Shown: positions 8,768 through 15,526 of the stretch, one piece after another | How positions within the stretch are numbered: the first letter of the stretch is position 1 | Layout: every line of letters begins with the position of its first letter | NCBI GenBank assembly: GCA_902781215.1 | Contig: CACZIO010000014.1 | Coordinates: 1 to 55,410 of the forward strand | DNA from: an uncultured Lachnospiraceae bacterium | GTDB lineage: Bacteria; Bacillota; Clostridia; Lachnospirales; Lachnospiraceae | DNA length: 55,410 bases | Reading direction: 5' to 3' | Notes under the pieces: generated by a model | Told to the model about the DNA's origin: nothing | Database searches by the model: none | Seen by the model: only the letters and a program-made list of their open reading frames with translations | Translations under genes and position numbers: made by a program

Positions 8768-9565
8768 TTACTTGCCGATGAACTTTCTCTCTTTCATTCT
8801 CTTCTCAAGGAAGCAGGTCATGCCTTCCTTCTTGTCGGCAGTCGCGAAGGACAGACCGAAGAGGTTAGCCTCGAGCTTCAGGCCGGCATCGATGTCGGTG
8901 TCAAGACCAACGTTGATGGCCTGCTTAGCCAGAGCGATGCTGTAGGGGCTGCTGAGCATGAAGTGCTTAGCAAGCTTCTTAGCCTCGTCCATCAGCTCAG
9001 CCTGAGGATAGACATGGTTGACCAGGCCGATGCGCATAGCTTCGTCAGCGGAGATCATGATGTCAGCGCCGAAGATGAGCTCTTTTGCGATCTTCTTGTT
9101 GGTCAGACGAGGAAGTCTCTGTGTGCCGCCGAAGCCGGGAAGGATTCCCAGACCAGCTTCAGGCTGACCAAACTTGGCATTGTCGGAAGCAAGGGTAATA
9201 TCGCAAGCCATGGAGATCTCGCAGCCGCCGCCCAGAGCGAAGCCGTTGACTGCAGCGATGGTGGGCTTTTCCATATCCTCAAGGCGCTTGAAAGCAACGC
9301 GAGCCAGCAGGCCCATGGTGCGGCCTTCGGGAGCGGAAGCATTGACCATCTCGGAGATGTCAGCGCCTGCAACGAAGGACTTCTCGCCGGAACCGGTGAG
9401 GATCAGAACCTTAGCCTCGGGATCAGCTTCGATTGCTGCGAAAGCTGCATCCAGCTCAGCCAGTGTCTCGCTGTTCAGAGCGTTCAGAGACTTCGGACGA
9501 TTGATTGTAACAACCGCGATACCATCAGCGACTTCGACCAGTAAGTTCTTGAATTCGTATGCCAT
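8768..9565 (-). CDS. Short-chain enoyl-CoA hydratase (crotonase)
   Basis: The 265-residue length is typical of crotonases. The oxyanion-hole segments AGADI (66-70) and GGG (112-114) are present, and both catalytic glutamates are visible: Glu116 in GGCEISMACD and Glu136 in GQPEAGLG. It should hydrate crotonyl-CoA or a similar short enoyl-CoA to the 3-hydroxyacyl-CoA, or run the reverse reaction. GGAGGAAAAAA precedes ATG 9565. The usual butyrate-pathway partners (thiolase, 3-hydroxybutyryl-CoA dehydrogenase, butyryl-CoA dehydrogenase) are not in this window, so it serves the CoA-transferase/permease island rather than a complete butyrate operon. It has its own promoter and terminator. Confidence 0.93.
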   Translation of the reverse strand: MAYEFKNLLVEVADGIAVVTINRPKSLNALNSETLAELDAAFAAIEADPEAKVLILTGSGEKSFVAGADISEMVNASAPEGRTMGLLARVAFKRLEDMEKPTIAAVNGFALGGGCEISMACDITLASDNAKFGQPEAGLGILPGFGGTQRLPRLTNKKIAKELIFGADIMISADEAMRIGLVNHVYPQAELMDEAKKLAKHFMLSSPYSIALAKQAINVGLDTDIDAGLKLEANLFGLSFATADKKEGMTCFLEKRMKERKFIGK

Positions 9566-9661
9566 TTTTTTCCTCCTTTGAATTGAATGGATTCCTTCAA
9601 TGAATACTGTTGACAGTTACTATTGTTCTGCTCCCCCTCGCGGGGCAGCGGTTACACAAAT

Positions 9662-9690
9662 ATGATACAACTTTTTCACGTCCCGGTAAA
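9662..9690 (-). promoter_or_regulatory. Predicted promoter of the crotonase gene
   Basis: Minus-strand TTTACC (9685-9690), a 17-bp spacer and TATCAT (9662-9667) lie about 100 bases before the crotonase start. Both hexamers are imperfect. The 9566-10009 gap otherwise holds only this promoter and the permease terminator; I saw no credible gene. Confidence 0.4.
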
Positions 9691-9832
9691 CGAATCTTTC
9701 AAATTTGTTTGCCATCTTTAACATGAAGCTGTTGAACATAACATCCCTGAAACCATACACATTCCCAAGTTCAGGTCCTTTGATAGTTAGCGCAGAACAC
9801 CGGCGTGGAAAAAGCACCGGTCCCTTACATAA

Positions 9833-9865
9833 ACTGTCCCGTGTCCGCGGCGGGCACGGGACAGT
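9833..9865 (-). terminator. Hairpin terminator after the permease gene
   Basis: ACTGTCCCGTG (9833-9843) is perfectly complementary to 9855-9865. The minus-strand tail is TTTATGT, a modest T-run. It lies about 145 bases past the permease stop. Confidence 0.7.
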
Positions 9866-10009
9866 CCTGAGGCTTTTATATTGAAAAATGAAACAAATAT
9901 TATAGTTACAAGAGTACTTCCCTCAAGAACTTTCTCACAGAGCAAACTTGCGTATCCCCTGCAAAATCATTCCATATAGAAGCTCATAATACCATGACAA
10001 CTCTACTTC

Positions 10010-11353
10010 TTACATAAAACCGCAGCATGCGATAAAGACGAAGCATGCGATGAAAGGAATGGCGATCTGTGTGACGAAGATATCGAAATATGCTTCCTTG
10101 TGAGTCATCTTGCAGATGCCGAGCAGAGTGATCTGTGCGCCCTGGTGAGGCAGGGTATCCAGAGTACCGGCCGCGATGGCAGCGATTCTGTGGACCTGCT
10201 CGAGGTTAGCACCGAGCTCGATGTAGGTGTCTGTCAGAGCGTTGAAAGCAACACCCATACCACCGGATGCGGATCCGCATGCACCTGCGCAGATCGCGAC
10301 GGTCAGCATAACGAATACCAGAGGGGAGATGTTCCATGTCTTCAGAGCCGCAACCAGATCCTGGAAGCCCTGGGTCTTCTGAACGATACCGCCGAAACCG
10401 ACGACGATTGCAGTGTTCAGAATGGAGACACCGGAGTCAGCAGCGCCCTTGTTGAAGACCTTGAGCCATTCCTTGATTCCGCCCGGGACCTTCTTCCACA
10501 TGAGGATGGTAGCCGCAGCAACACCTGCGAAAACGGCCGCCTCGACGGGAACCTTGAAGCCGTTGAAGAGAACCAGGATCAGAATGATGGGAGCAAGAGC
10601 GATGCCCCAGTGAGGAAGGTCCTCACGGCCGCCCTGGCCGATCTCCTCGGGATCAAGCTGGAATTTCAGTCTCTGATCATCGAAGAAATAGCCCTTGGCT
10701 GTGAAGGAACGAGCCCTCCACTCAAGCCATACGAAGATGAGAACGAACTCGACCACGACTGCGACCATGGAAGGCGCGAATGCAGCGGTGGAAGGTGTTC
10801 CCAGGTTGGTCATAGCGATGACGTTCTGGATGGAAGGAGAACCGGGAGCGACCATGGAAACGGTCCAGCAGCCTGCGGAGATCGCGGCAGGGATCAGACG
10901 TCTGGTCAGGTTGGACTCCTTGAAGAGGTTCAGCGCGATCGGGTAGATAACGAAGAACACAACGAATCCGGAGACACCGCCGTAGGTCAGAATGGTGGTG
11001 ATGATGAAGATGATGGGAGCAGCAAATTTGCCCTTGCTGAAGCCTGCGATCCATTTGGAAATGGACTCTGCAGCCCCGGTAAACTGATAGACTGCACCAA
11101 ACAGGGCGCCTACGAAGAATACCAGGAAATAGCTTGTGACATATGCCGATGCTGCGGGCATGAAGAGCTGTTTCAGTCCAGTCAGGATGGTCATCTTCTC
11201 AACGCCCTCGGGCAGCAGTTCAACGGGGAACTTACTGCAGACAATGACGAAGATGGAGACCAGCGGCGCCAGGATCAGCGCACTGAGCTGAAGGAATGCC
11301 AAAACGCCGAACAGCACCAAGGCAAGTACCAAAACCAAGATTCCAAAATTCAT
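10010..11353 (-). CDS. GntP-family organic-acid permease
   Basis: The 447-residue protein is almost entirely hydrophobic, with about a dozen predicted membrane segments. It has the family-like re-entrant motifs GGVSGFVVFF (about 120-130) and GSASGGMGVAF, and a late AAGTLDTLPHQGA segment. GntP proteins are proton symporters for gluconate and related small acids; paralogues beside CoA-transferase or 3-hydroxybutyrate genes are thought to carry hydroxybutyrate-like acids. The start MNFGILVL at 11353 is chosen because GGAGGAG at 11364-11370 lies ten bases upstream; an in-frame upstream start would run through that site. Inferred role: importer for the substrate of the CoA-transferase and crotonase. 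Confidence 0.9.
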   Translation of the reverse strand: MNFGILVLVLALVLFGVLAFLQLSALILAPLVSIFVIVCSKFPVELLPEGVEKMTILTGLKQLFMPAASAYVTSYFLVFFVGALFGAVYQFTGAAESISKWIAGFSKGKFAAPIIFIITTILTYGGVSGFVVFFVIYPIALNLFKESNLTRRLIPAAISAGCWTVSMVAPGSPSIQNVIAMTNLGTPSTAAFAPSMVAVVVEFVLIFVWLEWRARSFTAKGYFFDDQRLKFQLDPEEIGQGGREDLPHWGIALAPIILILVLFNGFKVPVEAAVFAGVAAATILMWKKVPGGIKEWLKVFNKGAADSGVSILNTAIVVGFGGIVQKTQGFQDLVAALKTWNISPLVFVMLTVAICAGACGSASGGMGVAFNALTDTYIELGANLEQVHRIAAIAAGTLDTLPHQGAQITLLGICKMTHKEAYFDIFVTQIAIPFIACFVFIACCGFM

Positions 11354-11426
11354 TTGATGAAAACTCCTCCTTTCGGGTAGACCCCCTTGCCGCGGGTAGC
11401 GGCTAAAAACTTGTTTTTCCAAATAT

Positions 11427-11438
11427 TTAGCGCGCTAA
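11427..11438. promoter_or_regulatory. Palindrome TTAGCGCGCTAA, candidate MarR operator
   Basis: A perfect 12-bp palindrome sits in the leader of the permease gene, about 40 bases downstream of its predicted start point. Flanking A/T positions extend the symmetry imperfectly. Size and AT ends fit a MarR-type half-site pair, and a MarR gene lies next upstream. No copy is seen at the marR promoter, so the link is tentative. Confidence 0.4.
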
Positions 11439-11481
11439 CTATTTGTGCAAAAAAATATAAGCCTCATGCTTTTATGGAAGT

Positions 11482-11510
11482 ATACTAACATGAACACGTG
11501 CAAATGACAA
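11482..11510 (-). promoter_or_regulatory. Promoter of the permease gene
   Basis: Minus-strand TTGTCA (11505-11510), a 17-bp spacer and TAGTAT (11482-11487) form a good sigma-A promoter about 130 bases before the permease start. The marR terminator lies just upstream, so the permease is transcribed separately. Confidence 0.6.
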
Positions 11511-11590
11511 GAGTTTGACGCTATCTTCCGTCGATTCGTTAAAAAGTCAAAAACACGCGTCACAATTTTGTGCAAAATGTACAAGCACAT

Positions 11591-11631
11591 AAAAACCGGT
11601 ATTGCACGCCCATAGGAACGCACAATACCGG
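11591..11631 (-). terminator. Terminator of the marR gene
   Basis: CCGGTATTG (11596-11604) pairs with CAATACCGG (11623-11631), and inner G-U pairs extend the stem. On the minus strand it is followed by TTTTTATG. Confidence 0.88.
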
Positions 11632-11745
11632 CAGATTATCAATTCCTGTTATTCATAAATTTTTTTCAATCAATTCGAGGACTTTACGGCTTTCATCCGC
11701 ATGCATGATCCTCTGAAATAACCATCCGGATCATCTGCGGATGGA

Positions 11746-12177
11746 TCACAGCTCCTCCGCATTGATCCTGCGGAGCATATCCTTGAGCATGCCGATCTCC
11801 TTCTCCCCGAACTTCGCCAGGACCACCTTGTCGACCTCCGTCACAACTGTTCGAACGGGAATCTCAAGATCCCTGGACACATCCGTCAGTTCGATGTGGA
11901 TGAAGCGCCTGTCCGAGCTGTCGATCATCCTGCGGATCAGGCCCTTGTTCTCCATTCTCTCCAGAATTCCGGAGATCGTCGAGTTCTCGACGCCCAGATG
12001 GGTCGCAATATCCTTGGGATTGTGCATGTCAAATTCCCAGATACATCCCAGAACACCATACTGGATCGGCGTGATACCGAACTGGGCAAGATTCTTCTTC
12101 ATGTACTGGAAAACAGCATGCTGCGCACCGGTCAGCAGGAAATTGATGCAGTTGTCCAGACTGTTCAGGTTGTTCAT
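11746..12177 (-). CDS. MarR-family transcriptional regulator
   Basis: The 143-residue size and helix order match MarR. A winged helix-turn-helix is seen at about 38-100, with ITPIQYGVLGCIWE, the recognition region HLGVENSTISGILERMENKG and the wing DSSDRRFIHIELTD. The start MNNLNSLDN at 12177 has GGAGGG five bases before it; the longer frame upstream lacks a site. MarR proteins are dimeric, usually repressors released by small aromatic or acidic ligands. Its place upstream of the permease, crotonase and CoA-transferase suggests that it controls the island. A palindrome at its own predicted transcription start suggests autoregulation. Confidence 0.9.
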   Translation of the reverse strand: MNNLNSLDNCINFLLTGAQHAVFQYMKKNLAQFGITPIQYGVLGCIWEFDMHNPKDIATHLGVENSTISGILERMENKGLIRRMIDSSDRRFIHIELTDVSRDLEIPVRTVVTEVDKVVLAKFGEKEIGMLKDMLRRINAEEL

Positions 12178-12303
12178 TGTTTTTCCCTCCGTATCTGTTA
12201 AGTGACAGTACTCTGATGACCAGCTCAATCCCCGGCCTTCCTGCTTCCTGCGCATTTTCCCCCCATGCAGGAAAATCTAATGACTGAACAACCTGAGCTT
12301 TCG

Positions 12304-12316
12304 GGTATCAGATACC
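12304..12316. promoter_or_regulatory. Palindrome GGTATCAGATACC at the marR start point
   Basis: A perfect 13-bp palindrome with a central base lies just downstream of the marR -10 and would cover the transcription start. This position and symmetry fit an autoregulatory MarR operator. It does not resemble the palindrome in the permease leader. Confidence 0.5.
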
Positions 12317-12323
12317 AATGAGC

Positions 12324-12332
12324 ATTCTAACA
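12324..12332 (-). promoter_or_regulatory. Extended -10 promoter of marR
   Basis: Minus-strand TGTTAGAAT gives an extended -10 with no clear -35. The rest of the 12178-12539 gap has two short inverted repeats (12451-12467 and 12470-12487) that could end the CHAP lipoprotein transcript but lack a T-run. No gene is visible there. Confidence 0.45.
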
Positions 12333-12539
12333 TACTTTTGGTGTCTGTGCTACGAATCTTAGCAAAATGTTCTACATTTTTTGATAAAAAATTATCAAAA
12401 AGCTGTTTATCCGATAGTCTTCTGTTTATATATCGGTTTCTGCACAGCCTCCGGAACGGCTTTCCGGCAGGTTAAACGGATTTAACCGCAGAAAAAGAAA
12501 TACTCACAAATCATCTCTTCCCTGACTGCGCACGGGCTC

Positions 12540-13874
12540 TCACCATTCCGGAACGACAAACCCGGCAATGCGGTCGGACCCCACGGAGATGGTCCCGTGA
12601 TGGATGCTGCTGCCGCCGCCGGCGATCGTGTGAATGGTATGACCGTCGCAGCTGACCACACAGCTGGTGTGGCGAGCCCCCGCCGAATCCTGTGTGATCA
12701 CAATATCTCCGATATTGGGGATATATCCACCGCCGCTGACCCAGGCCCCGATCGACCTGGCATTTTTTTCATAGGAAAAGCCGTTGCTGGCCATTCCGCC
12801 GATCCTGTCCGCAGCTCCCAGGGCGGCATAGGCTGCACTGACGGTCTCCGAACACCACTGGTCCCCGCCGTCCATCCTGCTGCGGCCGTAATCGCCCGCA
12901 AACTGATTGTAGGCGGCCACGACTTCGCCGTGTCCGCCATGACTTTTCCACTCCTCCAGGAGGGCGATGACATCCGCGCCGGAGAGAGGCGGTTTCATCC
13001 TCTCCCCCGCTTTTGTGCCCAGGGAAATGAGCTCGTTTCCCTCTACATCCTCTACCTGCTGGATCTTTCCTTCCGGTGTGAGAATGATATTGTAAAAGAG
13101 ACCCTCCTCGTCGAATACTGTCAGAACGGTCCCGCCGTTCACTTCTCCGACCGTGGGGTATCCGCTCATGCGCCCGAATCCCATCTGCCACAGATAGGCC
13201 GCGACACCCAGCGCTCCCTCTTTGGTGATCGACTCATCCGCGAGCATGATCTGCCGCGCATTGTATTCAAGGTCTGACTCACCGTCAAAGCTGATTCCGT
13301 TCTGGTCCTCCTGCACCTGCTGTGCTCCCGGACCGGCTGAATCTGCATCAGCAATCTCAGCTGTTTTTGTGCCTGCTGTTCCCGGCTCTTCCTCTTCGGT
13401 GGGTGCAGCTCTGGTCCCTGCCGCGTCCGGGTCCGCCTCTTCCATGGCGGCAGCTCTGGTCCCTGCCGCTTTCGGATCCTCTTCTTCGATAGAGGCAGCT
13501 CCTGTCCCTGCCGCGTCCGGAATCTCCTCTCCGGCAAAGGCGCCTTTGACCGTATCCTTACGGCCGTCAACGGCACCTGCGTCCTTCTCCGCCTGATCAT
13601 CCGATGACACCGATGACAGGTGTGGGTCCTCTTCTGCCGCAGCCGGGGCAGCTGACGTCAGATCTGTCTCTGCTGTCTCTCCGGTTTCCAGAGTTTCTGC
13701 CGCTTCAGACACATCCTCGACGACAACGGTCACGGCTTCCCCGTCCTGGTCGTTATTCCGGGCACAGCCTGCTGTCAGAGAGCACATGACCGCAGCCGCA
13801 AGAACAAAGACAAGCCGGGACAGCTTCTTATTCATATTCTTCATCCATTGATCATGCACGGTCCTTTTGTTCAT
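12540..13874 (-). CDS. CHAP-domain lipoprotein, probable cell-wall amidase/peptidase
   Basis: The start at 13874 (MNKRTVHDQW) has GGGAGG upstream; a longer in-frame ATG at 13889 overlaps that site. The 444-residue protein has a hydrophobic signal ending LTAGC, a lipobox with the Cys as lipid anchor. A long acidic Ala/Thr/Glu-rich spacer follows, with four 15-residue repeats (AAGTRAA type). The C-terminal domain of about 130 residues holds QWCSETVSAAYAAL, with the likely catalytic Cys, and ARHTSCVV, with the likely His, as in CHAP/NlpC-like cysteine hydrolases acting on peptidoglycan. The spacer probably lets the enzyme reach through the wall. It follows the FNT gene by 42 bases and ends the housekeeping block. 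Confidence 0.8.
   Translation of the reverse strand: MNKRTVHDQWMKNMNKKLSRLVFVLAAAVMCSLTAGCARNNDQDGEAVTVVVEDVSEAAETLETGETAETDLTSAAPAAAEEDPHLSSVSSDDQAEKDAGAVDGRKDTVKGAFAGEEIPDAAGTGAASIEEEDPKAAGTRAAAMEEADPDAAGTRAAPTEEEEPGTAGTKTAEIADADSAGPGAQQVQEDQNGISFDGESDLEYNARQIMLADESITKEGALGVAAYLWQMGFGRMSGYPTVGEVNGGTVLTVFDEEGLFYNIILTPEGKIQQVEDVEGNELISLGTKAGERMKPPLSGADVIALLEEWKSHGGHGEVVAAYNQFAGDYGRSRMDGGDQWCSETVSAAYAALGAADRIGGMASNGFSYEKNARSIGAWVSGGGYIPNIGDIVITQDSAGARHTSCVVSCDGHTIHTIAGGGSSIHHGTISVGSDRIAGFVVPEW
13357..13536 (-). repeat. 45-bp coding tandem repeat in the CHAP lipoprotein
   Basis: Four imperfect units are spaced exactly 45 bp (CCTGC marks at 13372, 13417, 13462 and 13507). Each encodes about 15 residues of the form EEEDPKAAGTRAAAM. 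In-frame gain or loss of units would change spacer length without breaking the protein. Confidence 0.85.
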
Positions 13875-13916
13875 AGTGACCTCCCGCATCTATTCCTGAT
13901 CATGTTCTTTGTGATT

Positions 13917-14531
13917 TTATCGCAGTTTTCTCATCAAGGGCAGCAGCACGCCGCCGAAAGCATTGCCCAGTGTGATCACCAGAAGGCAGAGCAGGGTGCG
14001 CCCGTTCCACATGCCGGCGACGGAGAAATAATACATATCTGCGACGCAGTGTTCTGTGCCGCAGAGGATAAAGACCGTGACACCGAAAAACAGGGAGAGA
14101 TATTTGCCGACTTCATGGGGGTTCTTGTTGAAACCATCCACAGCGATGTAAATCAGTATATCGCACAGGATCCCCAGAATAAAGAGACTCAACAGGGAAT
14201 CTCCCGCCTTGACGGCGCACATGGAGGCGGCCTTTTCCTGAAGGGCCGGACCGACCCTGGTCAGACGCTCCGCGGTGGCAGTCAGCCAGGCGCCGGCGAA
14301 ATTGCCGGCCCACATGACAGGAAGCCCGACCGCGTAGTCCCTGTCTCTCTCAAACACATAGCAGACTTTTCCTGTAAAAAGGTCAAATCCGAAGGTACAC
14401 ACAGTAAACAGTCCCACTGTAAAAAAGACAGCGCCCAGGACTTTGTCATCCAGAGAGAGGAACACGGTCCCCCCGATGGAAATGGAGATACCCGCCAGGA
14501 TACCTCCCAATAATGTTTTCAGATATTTCAT
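13917..14531 (-). CDS. Compact formate/nitrite transporter family channel
   Basis: The 204-residue protein has six hydrophobic segments with very short loops. The fifth ends in CGTEHCVADMY, matching the conserved FNT motif with the central His (G-x-EH-x-x-A-x-M). FNT channels are pentamers carrying formate, nitrite or hydrosulfide, and most are about 260-280 residues, so this is a short form, although all six segments appear present. The ATG at 14531 has a weak AGGAG 13 bases upstream. A longer frame to 14903 overlaps rsgA and is not credible. It follows rsgA by 16 bases and is likely co-transcribed. Formate export in a fermenting anaerobe would be logical. Confidence 0.82.
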   Translation of the reverse strand: MKYLKTLLGGILAGISISIGGTVFLSLDDKVLGAVFFTVGLFTVCTFGFDLFTGKVCYVFERDRDYAVGLPVMWAGNFAGAWLTATAERLTRVGPALQEKAASMCAVKAGDSLLSLFILGILCDILIYIAVDGFNKNPHEVGKYLSLFFGVTVFILCGTEHCVADMYYFSVAGMWNGRTLLCLLVITLGNAFGGVLLPLMRKLR

Positions 14532-14547
14532 GATGGCAATTGATCTC

Positions 14548-15465
14548 CTATTTCCTGCCGTACACAGGTTTTCTGGTCCGCAGGTCTTCATAGATCTCGC
14601 AGTAGTTTCTGTAACGGATGCGGCTGATCTCTCCCCTGCCCAAGGCGGCCTTGACCGCGCAGTCCGGTTCGTTGATGTGGACGCAGCCGTTAAAGCGGCA
14701 GGCGGGCTCATACTTTTCAAATTCCGGATAATAATAGTGCAGCTGGTCCGGTTCAATATCCTGGACCCAGAGCGACGTGAAGCCGGGTGTATCGACCAGA
14801 TAGGTATCCGGGAGCCAGTCCCCGCCGCCGCGTTCATCCACGGCGAGCAGCTCGACGTGACGGGTCGTGTTTTTGCCGCGGTGTATTTTGCGCGAGAGCT
14901 CACCCGTCTGCATGTTCGCGTCCGGGCAGAGCGTATTGATGAGCGTGGATTTGCCGGCGCCGCTGGGGCCTGTCAGGACGGTGGTCTTCCCCGCCAGGAC
15001 GGCCTGTACTTCTCCCAGGCTCTCCGGCATAAAGCTGCTGATAAAGAGGACCCTGCAGCCGCAGGCCTCGTAGGTCTCCCGCAGCTCCTGCATCTCCTCC
15101 TGCGTCGCGAGGTCCTTTTTGGTAAAACAGAGGACCGCATCCAGCGCCCGCTCCTGCATGGTGATCAGAAAGCGGTCCAGCATATTGTAGCTGGGGGCGG
15201 GATGGGTGATGGCAAAGATCAGGAGGGCCTGATCGACATTTGCGACATTGGGACGCACCAGCTCGTTTTTCCTGGGCAGGAGCGCCCGCACATTTCCCTC
15301 CTTCGGAACGCTCACCGTATCCGTGATATCGATTTCCACATCATCGCCGACCAGCGGCTTTTTGCCCAGCGCGCGAAAAATCCCCTTTGCCCTGCACCGG
15401 TACACACAGTCCCCCGTGTGCACTTCATAGAATCCCGCTATGCTCTTGATGATCTTTCCCTTCAT
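14548..15465 (-). CDS. rsgA: Ribosome small-subunit GTPase RsgA
   Basis: The 305-residue length is standard. An N-terminal OB-fold (about 1-65) is followed by a circularly permuted GTPase with TKKD near 115-118, the P-loop GPSGAGKST (166-174) and DTPG further on. A C-terminal zinc site has C-x5-C-x-H-x5-C (CRFNGCVHINEPDC). RsgA releases late maturation factors from the 30S subunit. It lies directly after prkC in the conserved Gram-positive order rsmB-rlmN-stp-prkC-rsgA. Confidence 0.97.
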   Translation of the reverse strand: MKGKIIKSIAGFYEVHTGDCVYRCRAKGIFRALGKKPLVGDDVEIDITDTVSVPKEGNVRALLPRKNELVRPNVANVDQALLIFAITHPAPSYNMLDRFLITMQERALDAVLCFTKKDLATQEEMQELRETYEACGCRVLFISSFMPESLGEVQAVLAGKTTVLTGPSGAGKSTLINTLCPDANMQTGELSRKIHRGKNTTRHVELLAVDERGGGDWLPDTYLVDTPGFTSLWVQDIEPDQLHYYYPEFEKYEPACRFNGCVHINEPDCAVKAALGRGEISRIRYRNYCEIYEDLRTRKPVYGRK

Positions 15466-15526
15466 ACCGGTGGTTATGGTCTCCGTTCCATCATTCGTCT
15501 GCGTGCTTCCAGGATTCCAGCCCTTT

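Noticed and set aside
9620-9817. 65-codon minus-strand frame between the permease and crotonase genes
   Set aside because: It begins with GTG without a ribosome site and contains the predicted crotonase promoter.
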